A program made the translations under genes and the position numbers. 64,000 nt of DNA from Streptomyces nymphaeiformis. Its GTDB lineage: Bacteria; Actinomycetota; Actinomycetes; Streptomycetales; Streptomycetaceae. The stretch covers positions 62,001-126,000 of the forward strand of contig NZ_JACHJY010000001.1 in NCBI RefSeq assembly GCF_014203895.1, in the 5' to 3' direction. Of this stretch, positions 51,992 to 60,704 are shown one piece after another; position 1 is the first letter of the stretch, and each line of letters starts with the position of its first letter. Below the pieces are notes generated by a model. That model ran no database searches. It was not told the origin of the DNA and saw only the letters and a list, made by a program, of their open reading frames with translations.

Positions 51992-53453
<1,462 letters not shown>

Positions 53454-53459
53454 GACCTC

Positions 53460-53577
53460 CGTTGCGGGCGATCGTTCCGCCCCGTTGTGGGCAATCGTTC
53501 CGCAGGGCGGAACGGGTGGGCACAACGGAACGGCGCCCCTTGCCGGGCCTGGGCTTCCGTCGCCTGGACCCGCACCT
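53460..53577. repeat. Dispersed palindromic repeat element, third copy
   Basis: A partial first copy (GTTGCGGGCGATCGTTCCGC) abuts a full one. CCGTTGTG (53482-53489) pairs with CACAACGG (53521-53528), and inside it CGTTCCGC (53496-53503) with GCGGAACG (53507-53514). The tail carries GGCGCCCCTTGCCGG and CCTGGACCCGCACC, both also in the element at 36.8 kb. It fills the gap between the convergent cysM and PemK-like genes. Confidence 0.88.
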
Positions 53578-53594
53578 GAACGCACCGCACCCGG

Positions 53595-54071
53595 CTAACG
53601 AGCCAAGTGGCGGACCTGGTCCCACACGACCGGGTCCGCCATTCCCACCCTCCGCCGGAACTCCCACACCGGCACGTCCCGCAGCTCGTCCGTCTCCAGG
53701 AAGCTCGGCCGCCCCTGCGCGTCACCCACGGACCCGGGCGGCAGCGCGATCACCCCGGGCCGCTCGTCGTGGTACTTGCTGGTGATCTTGGCGACGAGCG
53801 CGCTGTCCTCCCGTACCACGAGCACCAGACACGGCCGGTCCTTCGACCCCGGTCCGTCCTCGTACGGCACGTCCGCCCACCAGATCTCCCCGGCCCGCGG
53901 AAGCCGCTCCGGCACCCGCCCCCGTGGCGCGGGACGGCCCGGCGGCCGGGTCCGCCCCGACGGCCCCCGCGACGCCGGACGCCGCGACGACCGCCTCCGC
54001 CCATCGGCGAGCGCCACCACCAACGCGATCACCACGACCGCGACCAGCGCGGGCCACCACGACGTGTCCAT
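53595..54071 (-). CDS. PemK/MazF-like protein with N-terminal membrane span
   Basis: A 158-residue protein. One span (WWPALVAVVVIALVVALA) and a basic Pro/Arg-rich linker lead to a PemK/MazF-type domain: RAGEIWWADVPYEDGPGSKD, RPCLVLVVRED, and SFLETDELRDVPVWEF. MazF enzymes are RNases in toxin-antitoxin pairs, but no antitoxin gene is adjacent and the membrane anchor is unusual, so a housekeeping or regulatory role is more likely. No good ribosome site precedes the ATG at 54071. Confidence 0.82.
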   Translation of the reverse strand: MDTSWWPALVAVVVIALVVALADGRRRSSRRPASRGPSGRTRPPGRPAPRGRVPERLPRAGEIWWADVPYEDGPGSKDRPCLVLVVREDSALVAKITSKYHDERPGVIALPPGSVGDAQGRPSFLETDELRDVPVWEFRRRVGMADPVVWDQVRHLAR

Positions 54072-54273
54072 ACCTCAAGAAGGTACCGGCGCGCGCCCCA
54101 CCCCGCCGCCGCGCCCCGCCATCCATCCGAACCGGTGACAGAGCCCGTGAGTTCGCCCACAACGGGCCACCACGAAGGAGCGGCGGGCCCGGGTGCGCCT
54201 TACGCTCGACAGACCGCACAGCCTCCCCTCCCTCAGCGCGCTTTCCGCACCCGTCCACGGAGGTTCTCGCTCC

Positions 54274-55029
54274 ATGAAGCTCACCGTCGTCGGCTGCTCC
54301 GGGTCGTTCCCGTCCGCGGACTCGGCCTGTTCGAGCTACCTCGTCGAGGCCGACGGCTTCCGGCTGCTCCTCGACATGGGCAACGGCGCCCTGGGCGAGC
54401 TGCAGCGCCACATCGGTCTGTACGACCTCGACGCGATCTTCCTCAGCCACCTGCACGCGGACCACTGCATCGACATGTGCGGGTACTTCGTCGCCCGCTA
54501 CTACCGGCACGAGGGCGGACGCTGCGACGCGATCCCCGTGTACGCGCCGGAGGGTGCCGAGCAGCGGCTGACCACGGCGTACGCCGACACGCCCTCGGAC
54601 AGCTCGATGAGCGAGGTCTTCGACTTCCACACGCTGAAGTCGGGCAGCAGCTTCGAGGTCGGCCCCTTCTCGATCCGTACGGAGAAGGTGTGCCACCCGG
54701 TCGAGGCGTACGGCATCCGGGTCGAGCACGGCGGCCGTGCCCTCACGTACTCCGGGGACACCGGCGTCTGCGACGCGCTGCACGACCTCGCCGACGGCGC
54801 CGACCTCTTCCTCTGCGAGGCCTCCTTCACGCACGGCAAGGAGGACGTCCCGGACCTCCACCTCAACGGCCGGGAGGCCGGCGCGCACGCGGCCCGCGCG
54901 CGGGTGGGACGCCTGGTGCTGACCCACATCCCGCCGTGGACGGACGCCGAGCAGAACCTGCGGGACGCGCGCGAGGTCTACGAGGGCCCGTCGGAGCTGG
55001 CGCGGCCGGGCGCGGTCTACGAGATCTGA
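54274..55029 (+). CDS. Metallo-beta-lactamase-fold hydrolase
   Basis: A 251-residue MBL-fold protein of the RNase Z-like/cyclic-phosphodiesterase group. The metal motif is LSHLHADHCID; later ligands are in VCHPVEAYG, YSGDTG and LTHIPPW. ATG 54274 follows GGAGG. Real substrates of this subgroup are unknown. It ends at a bidirectional terminator shared with nagE2. Confidence 0.88.
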   Translation: MKLTVVGCSGSFPSADSACSSYLVEADGFRLLLDMGNGALGELQRHIGLYDLDAIFLSHLHADHCIDMCGYFVARYYRHEGGRCDAIPVYAPEGAEQRLTTAYADTPSDSSMSEVFDFHTLKSGSSFEVGPFSIRTEKVCHPVEAYGIRVEHGGRALTYSGDTGVCDALHDLADGADLFLCEASFTHGKEDVPDLHLNGREAGAHAARARVGRLVLTHIPPWTDAEQNLRDAREVYEGPSELARPGAVYEI

Positions 55030-55045
55030 GAAGCGGTCCGAGCAA

Positions 55046-55088
55046 CGGGAAGGGCCCCGGAACCATCCAGGTTCCGGGGCCCTTCCCG
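55046..55088. terminator. Bidirectional terminator between MBL gene and nagE2
   Basis: Arms 55046-55064 and 55070-55088 are exact 19-base complements around ATCCA. It lies between two convergent stops. Confidence 0.9.
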
Positions 55089-55102
55089 CGTACGGGCGAG
55101 GC

Positions 55103-56368
55103 TCACGCCTTGGTGAGGTCCTCGATCTCCTCGTCGGGCTCGCGGCCCGGGGTCGGGAGGTTGAACTTGGTGATCGCGAAGCGGAAGACCACGTAGTAGA
55201 TCGCCGCGAAGACGAGGCCGATCGGGATGATCATCCACGGCTTGGTCGCGAGGTTCCAGTTCAGCAGGTAGTCGATGCCGCCGGCGGAGAAGGTGAAGCC
55301 CGCGTGGACGCCGAAGGCCCAGGTGACGGCCATGGAGACGGCGGTCAGGACCGCGTGGATCGCGTACAGGACCGGCGCGATGAACATGAACGTGAACTCG
55401 ATCGGCTCGGTGATACCGGTGACGAAGGAGGTCAGCGCGAGGGAGACCATCATGCCCATGACGGCCTTGCGGCGCTCGGGGCGGGCGGCGTGGGCGATGG
55501 CGATCGCGGCGGCCGGGAGGCCGAACATCATGATCGGGAAGAAGCCCGACATGAAGATTCCGGCGCTCGGGTCACCGGCGAAGAAGCGGTTGAGGTCACC
55601 GTGGACGACCTCGCCGGCGGCGTTGGTGAAGTCACCGATCTGGAACCAGGAGACGGTGTTCACGAACTGGTGCATGCCGACCGGGATCAGCGCGCGGTTG
55701 ATGAGGCCGAAGAGGCCGGCGCCACCGGCGCCGAGGCCGGTCATCCACTCGCCGAAGCTGGAGATGCCCTCACCGATCGGCTCCCAGACCAGGCCGAAGA
55801 CGACGCCGACGGCGGTGCCGACGAAGGCCATGATGATCGGGACGAGACGGCGGCCGTTGAAGAAGCCGAGCCAGTCGACCAGCTTGGTGCGGTGGAACCG
55901 CTGCCACAGGACGGCCGAGAGCAGACCCATCAGGATGCCGCCGAGGACACCCGGGTTGTTGTACGTCGCGGCGACGTCGACACCCTTGTTGGCGGTCGTG
56001 TTGACGACGGCCTCGGTGATCGGGAAGGCCTTCAGCACGTTGCTGTAGACCAGGAAGCCGACGAGCGCGGCCAGGGCGGTGGAGCCGTCCGCCTTCTTGG
56101 CGAAGCCGATGGCGACGCCGATGCAGAAGAGCAGGGGCAGGTTGTCGAAGACCGCGCCGCCGGCCGTGGCGAACACGGAGGCGACCTTGTCCCAACCGAG
56201 TCCGTCCTTGCCGAAGACGTCGGCCTGGCCGAGACGGAGCAAGATACCCGCGGCCGGCAGAACGGCGATCGGCAGCTGCAGGCTGCGACCGACCTTCTGC
56301 AGGCCCTGGAACAGGCCGGATCCGCGCTTCTTCGCGGGAGCGGCGGCCTGGGCGGTGGCCGTACTCAT
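55103..56368 (-). CDS. nagE2: PTS EIIC permease for N-acetylglucosamine
   Basis: A 421-residue EIIC-only permease of the Glc family, about ten spans, without fused EIIB or EIIA. Features: GLFQGLQKVGRSLQLPIAVL, VGMHQFVNTVSWF and SFVTGITEPIEFTFMFIAP. ATG 56368 follows GGAGGAAG. In S. coelicolor NagE2 is the main GlcNAc permease working with the EIIB NagF. Three DasR-like sites lie 70-120 bases upstream. The reading frame stays open far upstream through nagE1 antisense frames, but the true start is clear. Confidence 0.93.
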   Translation of the reverse strand: MSTATAQAAAPAKKRGSGLFQGLQKVGRSLQLPIAVLPAAGILLRLGQADVFGKDGLGWDKVASVFATAGGAVFDNLPLLFCIGVAIGFAKKADGSTALAALVGFLVYSNVLKAFPITEAVVNTTANKGVDVAATYNNPGVLGGILMGLLSAVLWQRFHRTKLVDWLGFFNGRRLVPIIMAFVGTAVGVVFGLVWEPIGEGISSFGEWMTGLGAGGAGLFGLINRALIPVGMHQFVNTVSWFQIGDFTNAAGEVVHGDLNRFFAGDPSAGIFMSGFFPIMMFGLPAAAIAIAHAARPERRKAVMGMMVSLALTSFVTGITEPIEFTFMFIAPVLYAIHAVLTAVSMAVTWAFGVHAGFTFSAGGIDYLLNWNLATKPWMIIPIGLVFAAIYYVVFRFAITKFNLPTPGREPDEEIEDLTKA

Positions 56369-56440
56369 CAACTTCCTCCAGTAAGGCAAGGCGCCGCCAG
56401 AGGTGGGAAAAGGGGGTGACGGCGGCGTCTCGTGGAACGC

Positions 56441-56487
56441 GGTGGTCTGGACCGCGTGGTCTACACCAATGAGTGGTGTAGACCAGT
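56441..56487 (-). promoter_or_regulatory. Three adjacent DasR-like operators before nagE2
   Basis: GGTGGTCTGGACCGCG (56441-56456), CGTGGTCTACACCAAT (56455-56470) and AGTGGTGTAGACCAGT (56472-56487) all resemble the DasR consensus, the last with the fewest mismatches. GlcN-6-phosphate releases DasR from such sites, which would induce nagE2. Confidence 0.8.
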
Positions 56488-56559
56488 TGTAGCACGTGAG
56501 ACTTAGATAAGGAACCTGCGAATTCTGTGCGCTCAGCCATAGCCTGAAATGCACGACAA

Positions 56560-56591
56560 AAGGCCCCCGGACGGTCAGGTCCGGGGGCCTT
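56560..56591 (-). terminator. Terminator after nagE1
   Basis: A 13-bp stem (56560-56572 with 56579-56591) and loop GGTCAG, in the 332-base gap between nagE1 and nagE2. It separates nagE2 from read-through out of nagE1. The rest of the gap holds the nagE2 promoter. Confidence 0.8.
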
Positions 56592-56700
56592 CCATGGGCC
56601 TTACGAGGGGGCCGAAAGCCCCGAAAACGGTCAGGCCCCGCCGCGCGATCGCAAGGTGATCCCAGGGTGATCGAGGCGCTACCTGACGTTCTGACCGGAG

Positions 56701-58026
56701 CTACTTGACGTTCTCCCGCTCGATCTCCTCCTCGATCTCGTCCGGCTCGCGGCCGGGCGTCTGGAGGTTGAACTTGGTGATCGCGAACCGGAAGATCACG
56801 TAGTACACGACCGCGAACCCGAGCCCGATCGGGATGATCAGCCACGGCTTCGTCGCGAGGTTCCAGTTGATCACGTAGTCGATCAGGCCGGCCGAGAAGC
56901 TGAAGCCGTCCTTCACGCCGAGCGCCCAGGTGAGCGCCATCGAGACACCGGTCAGCACGGCGTGGATCACGTACAGCAGCGGTGCGATGAAGAGGAACGA
57001 GTACTCGATCGGCTCGGTGATGCCCGTGACGAACGAGGTCAGGGCGACCGAGAGCATCATGCCGCCGACCGCCTTGCGGCGGTTCGGCTTCGCGGTGTGG
57101 GTGATCGCGAGCGCCGCGGCGGGCAGGGCGAACATCATGATCGGGAAGAAGCCCGTCAGGAACTGGCCGGCGTTCGGGTCGCCCGCGAGGAACATGGGGA
57201 TGTCGCCGTGGACCACCGTGCCGTCCGGCTTGGTGTACGTGCCGAACTGGAACCAGATGGGCACGTTCAGGAACTGGTGCAGGCCGATGACGAGCAGCGC
57301 GCGGTTCGCGAGGCCGAAGATGCCCGAACCCCAGGCGCCGAGTCCGACCAGCCAGTCGCTGAAGTTCTCCAGGCCGTCGCCGATCGGCGGCCAGACCCAC
57401 AGGCAGATCGAGGCGAACGCGATCGCCACGAACGTCATGATGATCGGCACGAGCCGGCGGCCGTTGAAGAAGCCCAGCCAGTCGACCAGCTTCGTGCGGT
57501 GGTAGCGCTGCCAGAACCAGGCTGCCATCAGGCCCATGACGATGCCGCCGAAGACGCCGGGGTTCTGGTACGTGTACCCGCTGAAGGCCTGCTCGGGCGA
57601 GAGGCAGCCGCCGTTGATGTCCACCGTGCCCTTCGGGCAGGTCTCGGGGAACTGGCGCAGCACGTTGTAGTAGACGAGGAAGCCGACCACCGCGGCGAGC
57701 GCGGTCGAGCCGTCCGCCTTCTTCGCCATGCCGATCGCGACGCCGACGCAGAACAGCAGGGGGAGGCCGAGGTTGCCGTCGAGCAGCGCGCCGCCGGCGC
57801 CCGCCATCACCTTCGCGACGTTGTCCCAGCCGAGACCGTCGGCGCCGAACACGTCCGGCTGCCCGAGGCGGTTGATGATGCCGGCCGCGGGGAGGACGGC
57901 GATGGGGAGCTGGAGGCTGCGGCCCATCTTCTGGAGGCCCTGGAAGAGCCCGCTCCACGACACGGCCTTCTTCGGCTTGGGTGCCGGTTCCGGTTTCGGT
58001 GCCGAGGCGGCGCTGTCGGTACTCAT
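56701..58026 (-). CDS. nagE1: PTS EIIC permease, NagE1
   Basis: A 441-residue EIIC paralogue of nagE2 with the same motifs (GLFQGLQKMGRSLQLPIAVL, IGLHQFLNVPIWF, SFVTGITEPIEYSFLFIAP). Differences: a longer Pro/Lys N-terminus and an added loop near residue 128, CPKGTVDINGGC, with two cysteines that might form a disulfide outside the cell. ATG 58026 follows GGGAGGACG. It diverges from nagF across one DasR site. Its own transport role in Streptomyces is minor or unknown. Confidence 0.92.
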   Translation of the reverse strand: MSTDSAASAPKPEPAPKPKKAVSWSGLFQGLQKMGRSLQLPIAVLPAAGIINRLGQPDVFGADGLGWDNVAKVMAGAGGALLDGNLGLPLLFCVGVAIGMAKKADGSTALAAVVGFLVYYNVLRQFPETCPKGTVDINGGCLSPEQAFSGYTYQNPGVFGGIVMGLMAAWFWQRYHRTKLVDWLGFFNGRRLVPIIMTFVAIAFASICLWVWPPIGDGLENFSDWLVGLGAWGSGIFGLANRALLVIGLHQFLNVPIWFQFGTYTKPDGTVVHGDIPMFLAGDPNAGQFLTGFFPIMMFALPAAALAITHTAKPNRRKAVGGMMLSVALTSFVTGITEPIEYSFLFIAPLLYVIHAVLTGVSMALTWALGVKDGFSFSAGLIDYVINWNLATKPWLIIPIGLGFAVVYYVIFRFAITKFNLQTPGREPDEIEEEIERENVK

Positions 58027-58073
58027 CGGCGTCCTCCCTGCCCGGAACAAGCCGGGCCCGCATCTCGTTGCAG

Positions 58074-58089
58074 ACTGGTGTAGACCAGT
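58074..58089. promoter_or_regulatory. DasR operator between nagE1 and nagF
   Basis: ACTGGTGTAGACCAGT matches the DasR consensus with a single mismatch and sits in the divergent gap, so it can control both genes. Confidence 0.85.
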
Positions 58090-58261
58090 TGCGGTAGGCT
58101 CCGGGAGCCCGCTGAGGACAGGCCGCCGGTGATCGTCATCATTCGGCAGAACGGCGGCACTCGCTCGCGAAGTTGGGCCAACCGTGGGTTACCGTGACAA
58201 AGCGGACCGCAGGTGCGCCGAGATTCGCGTTCTCGCGAACGGAACGGACAGGGAGAAACAC

Positions 58262-58495
58262 ATGGCCAGCAAGGCTGAGAAGATCATCGCCGGGCTCGGC
58301 GGCATCGACAACATCGAAGAGGTCGAGGGCTGCATCACCCGCCTGCGCACCGAGGTCGTCGACGCCGCGCTCGTCGACGAGGCCGCCCTGAAGGCCGCCG
58401 GCGCCCACGGCGTCGTGAAGATGGGCACCGCCATCCAGGTCGTCATCGGCACCGACGCCGACCCGATCGCCGCGGAGATCGAAGACCTGATGTGA
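58262..58495 (+). CDS. nagF: PTS EIIB component for GlcNAc
   Basis: A 77-residue EIIB domain: the phosphorylated cysteine is C24 in EVEGCITRLR, followed by GAHGVVKMGTAIQVVIG. It passes phosphate from EIIA to sugar moving through NagE. ATG 58262 follows GGGAG. It is a stand-alone EIIB, as in other Streptomyces. Confidence 0.94.
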   Translation: MASKAEKIIAGLGGIDNIEEVEGCITRLRTEVVDAALVDEAALKAAGAHGVVKMGTAIQVVIGTDADPIAAEIEDLM

Positions 58496-58514
58496 GCCAC
58501 TGACTCACATCGAC

Positions 58515-58546
58515 GAGGGCCCGTCCCGGCAGGGGAACGGGCCCTC
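58515..58546 (+). terminator. Terminator after nagF
   Basis: GAGGGCCCGT (58515-58524) pairs with ACGGGCCCTC (58537-58546); inner bases extend the stem. CTGTC follows. Confidence 0.8.
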
Positions 58547-58567
58547 TGTCATACCGGCAACGGGCCC

Positions 58568-58636
58568 TCCGCCCCAGGCGGAACGGACCGTCCGCCCCAG
58601 GCGGAACAGGCCCCCCGCCCCAGGCGGAACTGCCCC
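58568..58636 (+). repeat. Three tandem 23-bp repeats before rph
   Basis: Units TCCGCCCCAGGCGGAAC plus six variable bases start at 58568, 58591 and 58614; each contains the small palindrome CCGCC...GGCGG. They lie 28 bases upstream of the rph start and overlap where its -35 region would be. Confidence 0.9.
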
Positions 58637-58663
58637 TCCGCCATGTCCGGCTAGGCTCGTCCC

Positions 58664-59395
58664 ATGTCTCGCATCGACGGCCGTACCCCCGAACAGCTCC
58701 GCCCCGTCACCATCGAACGGGCCTGGAGCAAGCACGCCGAGGGCTCCGTCCTCATCTCCTTCGGCGACACCAAGGTCTTCTGCACCGCCTCCGTCACCGA
58801 AGGCGTCCCGCGCTGGCGCAAGGGCAGCGGCGAAGGCTGGGTGACCGGTGAGTACTCCATGCTCCCCCGCGCCACCAACACCCGCGGCGACCGCGAATCC
58901 GTCCGCGGCAAGATCGGCGGCCGCACCCACGAGATCTCCCGCCTCATCGGCCGCTCCCTGCGCGCCGTCATCGACTACAAGGCGCTCGGCGAGAACACGA
59001 TCGTCCTCGACTGCGACGTCCTCCAGGCCGACGGCGGCACCCGCACGGCGGCGATCACCGGCGCCTACGTCGCCCTCGCCGACGCCATCACCTGGGCGCA
59101 GGACAAGAGGCTGGTGAAGGCCGGCCGCAAGCCGCTCACCGGCACCGTCTCCGCCGTCTCCGTCGGCATCGTCGGCGGCGTCCCCCTCCTCGACCTCTGC
59201 TACGAGGAGGACGTCCGCGCCGACACCGACATGAACGTCGTCTGCACCGGCGACGGCCGCTTCGTCGAGGTCCAGGGCACCGCCGAGGCCGAGCCCTTCG
59301 ACCGCACGGAGCTCAACGCCCTCCTCGACCTCGCGTCCGGCGGCTGCGCCGAACTGGCCGAGATCCAGCGCAAGGCCCTCGAAGGAACCCTCTGA
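58664..59395 (+). CDS. rph: Ribonuclease PH
   Basis: A 243-residue phosphate-dependent 3' exoribonuclease that trims tRNA precursors. Conserved: [33 protein letters not shown], and the phosphate-site region [24 protein letters not shown] lies seven bases before the ATG with no ribosome site, so it is probably leaderless. rdgB is nearby, a common grouping. Confidence 0.95.
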   Translation: MSRIDGRTPEQLRPVTIERAWSKHAEGSVLISFGDTKVFCTASVTEGVPRWRKGSGEGWVTGEYSMLPRATNTRGDRESVRGKIGGRTHEISRLIGRSLRAVIDYKALGENTIVLDCDVLQADGGTRTAAITGAYVALADAITWAQDKRLVKAGRKPLTGTVSAVSVGIVGGVPLLDLCYEEDVRADTDMNVVCTGDGRFVEVQGTAEAEPFDRTELNALLDLASGGCAELAEIQRKALEGTL

Positions 59396-59486
59396 CAGCT
59401 CGCTGCGTCCTGACGGGCGGGCACCGGGATACGATCCGGGCGCCCGCCCGTCCGCATGTCTGTACGTATCAGGGGGAGGACCCGCC

Positions 59487-59873
59487 TTGAAGCTGAAGCG
59501 CCGTCTCGCACTCGCCACGGCCACGGCCGCCGCGCTGACCACCGTCCTGAGCGGCTGCGGAGCCCTCGACACGGCGATGGACTGCGTCAACACCGCCGAC
59601 GCGATAGCCACGTCCGTCCAGAACCTCCAGCAGGCCGTCTCCAACGCCTCGAACGACGTGACGCAGATCGAGGAGTCCCTGAACTCGATCTCCACGGAAC
59701 TGGGCAACATCAAGAACACGACGGACAACGCCGACCTGTCGAAGGCGGTCGACGACCTGACGAAGGGCGTGGACTCCGTCCGCACGGCGGTCAAGAACGG
59801 CGACACGACCCCGGACATCACGCCGATCACGGACGCGGCGGGCGAGGTGGCGAAGGTCTGCACCCCGGGCTGA
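59487..59873 (+). CDS. Small lipoprotein with coiled-coil character
   Basis: A 128-residue lipoprotein, lipobox VLSGC. After the anchor come polar helices with many Asn, Gln and Ser (SVQNLQQAVSNASNDVTQIE), a likely coiled coil. TTG 59487 is used because AGGGGGAGGA at 59471-59480 precedes it. It sits between rph and rdgB. No function recognised. Confidence 0.8.
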   Translation: MKLKRRLALATATAAALTTVLSGCGALDTAMDCVNTADAIATSVQNLQQAVSNASNDVTQIEESLNSISTELGNIKNTTDNADLSKAVDDLTKGVDSVRTAVKNGDTTPDITPITDAAGEVAKVCTPG

Positions 59874-59885
59874 TCCCGGTGGTCC

Positions 59886-59903
59886 GCCCCGGATAATCGG
59901 GGC
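59886..59903 (+). promoter_or_regulatory. -10 element in the loop of an inverted repeat, rdgB promoter
   Basis: GCCCCG-GATAAT-CGGGGC: the TATAAT-like hexamer lies between exact 6-base arms and ends seven bases before the rdgB ATG, indicating a leaderless transcript. Confidence 0.65.
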
Positions 59904-60512
59904 ATGACCCGACAGCGCCTGATCCTCGCCACCCGCAACGCGGGCAAGATCACCGAACTCCACGCGATCCTCGCCGACGCGGGCCTCGACCTCGAACTCG
60001 TCGGCGCGGACGCGTACCCGGAGGTCCCCGACACCAAGGAGACGGGCGTCACCTTCGCCGAGAACGCCCTCCTGAAGGCCCACGCCCTGGCCCGGGCCAC
60101 CGGCCTCCCGGCCGTCGCCGACGACTCCGGCCTCTGCGTCGACGTCCTGAACGGCGCCCCCGGCATCTTCTCGGCCCGCTGGTCCGGCACGCACGGCGAC
60201 GACAAGGCCAACCTGAACCTGCTCCTGGCCCAGCTCTCCGACATCGACGACGCCCACCGAGGCGCCCACTTCGCCTGCGCGGCGGCCCTGGCGCTGCCGG
60301 ACGGCACGGAACGAGTGGTGGAGGGCCGCATGGAAGGCGTCCTGCGCCACGCCCCGACCGGCACGAACGGCTTCGGCTACGACCCGATCCTCCAGCCGGA
60401 GGGCCACGAGGTGACGTGCGCCGAACTGACCCCGGCCGAAAAGAACGCGATCAGCCACCGCGGCAAGGCCTTCCGGGCCCTGGTGCCGGTGGTGAAGGAG
60501 CTGCTGGGCTAG
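59904..60512 (+). CDS. rdgB: Non-canonical purine NTP pyrophosphatase (RdgB/HAM1)
   Basis: A 202-residue enzyme that hydrolyses dITP, XTP and ITP to keep them out of nucleic acids. Signature: LILATRNAGKITEL, TFAENALLKAHALA, VADDSGLCVD and GTNGFGYDPIL. The start codon has a -10 hexamer exactly seven bases before it. Confidence 0.95.
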   Translation: MTRQRLILATRNAGKITELHAILADAGLDLELVGADAYPEVPDTKETGVTFAENALLKAHALARATGLPAVADDSGLCVDVLNGAPGIFSARWSGTHGDDKANLNLLLAQLSDIDDAHRGAHFACAAALALPDGTERVVEGRMEGVLRHAPTGTNGFGYDPILQPEGHEVTCAELTPAEKNAISHRGKAFRALVPVVKELLG

Positions 60513-60520
60513 GGGTATGG

Positions 60521-60559
60521 CGAAGGCCTCACCCGAAGAAGTTTCGAGTGAGGCCTTCG
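60521..60559 (+). terminator. Terminator after rdgB
   Basis: CGAAGGCCTCAC (60521-60532) pairs with GTGAGGCCTTCG (60548-60559). It also lies just 3' of the tRNA-Leu gene, which reads toward it, so it can serve both. Confidence 0.8.
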
Positions 60560-60572
60560 AATCAATGGTTCG

Positions 60573-60655
60573 TGCGGCCTGAGGGATTCGAACCCTCACG
60601 GGATTGCTCCCATCGCGCCCTAAACGCGAGGCGTCTGCCGTTCCGCCAAGGCCGC
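60573..60655 (-). tRNA. tRNA-Leu (UAG)
   Basis: An 83-nt class II tRNA with long variable arm. Acceptor GCGGCCT/AGGCCGC, anticodon stem TCGCG/CGCGA with loop TTTAGGG giving anticodon UAG (reads CUA), T-arm with GGTTCGAATCC, discriminator A. CCA is not encoded. This is not bldA, whose anticodon is UAA. Confidence 0.95.
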
Positions 60656-60704
60656 TGGACGCCTGTCATGGTAGCGGGCGGGCGACGGCTTGGGGCAGGG
60701 GCGT

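Noticed and set aside
55103-58063. A single 986-residue minus-strand frame covering both nagE genes
   Set aside because: Only the last 421 codons match EIIC. The upstream part is a shifted frame of nagE1 and the gap; nagE2 has its own ATG, ribosome site and operators.
60573-60655. bldA (tRNA-Leu for UUA)
   Set aside because: Anticodon is UAG, which reads CUA, whereas bldA has UAA.
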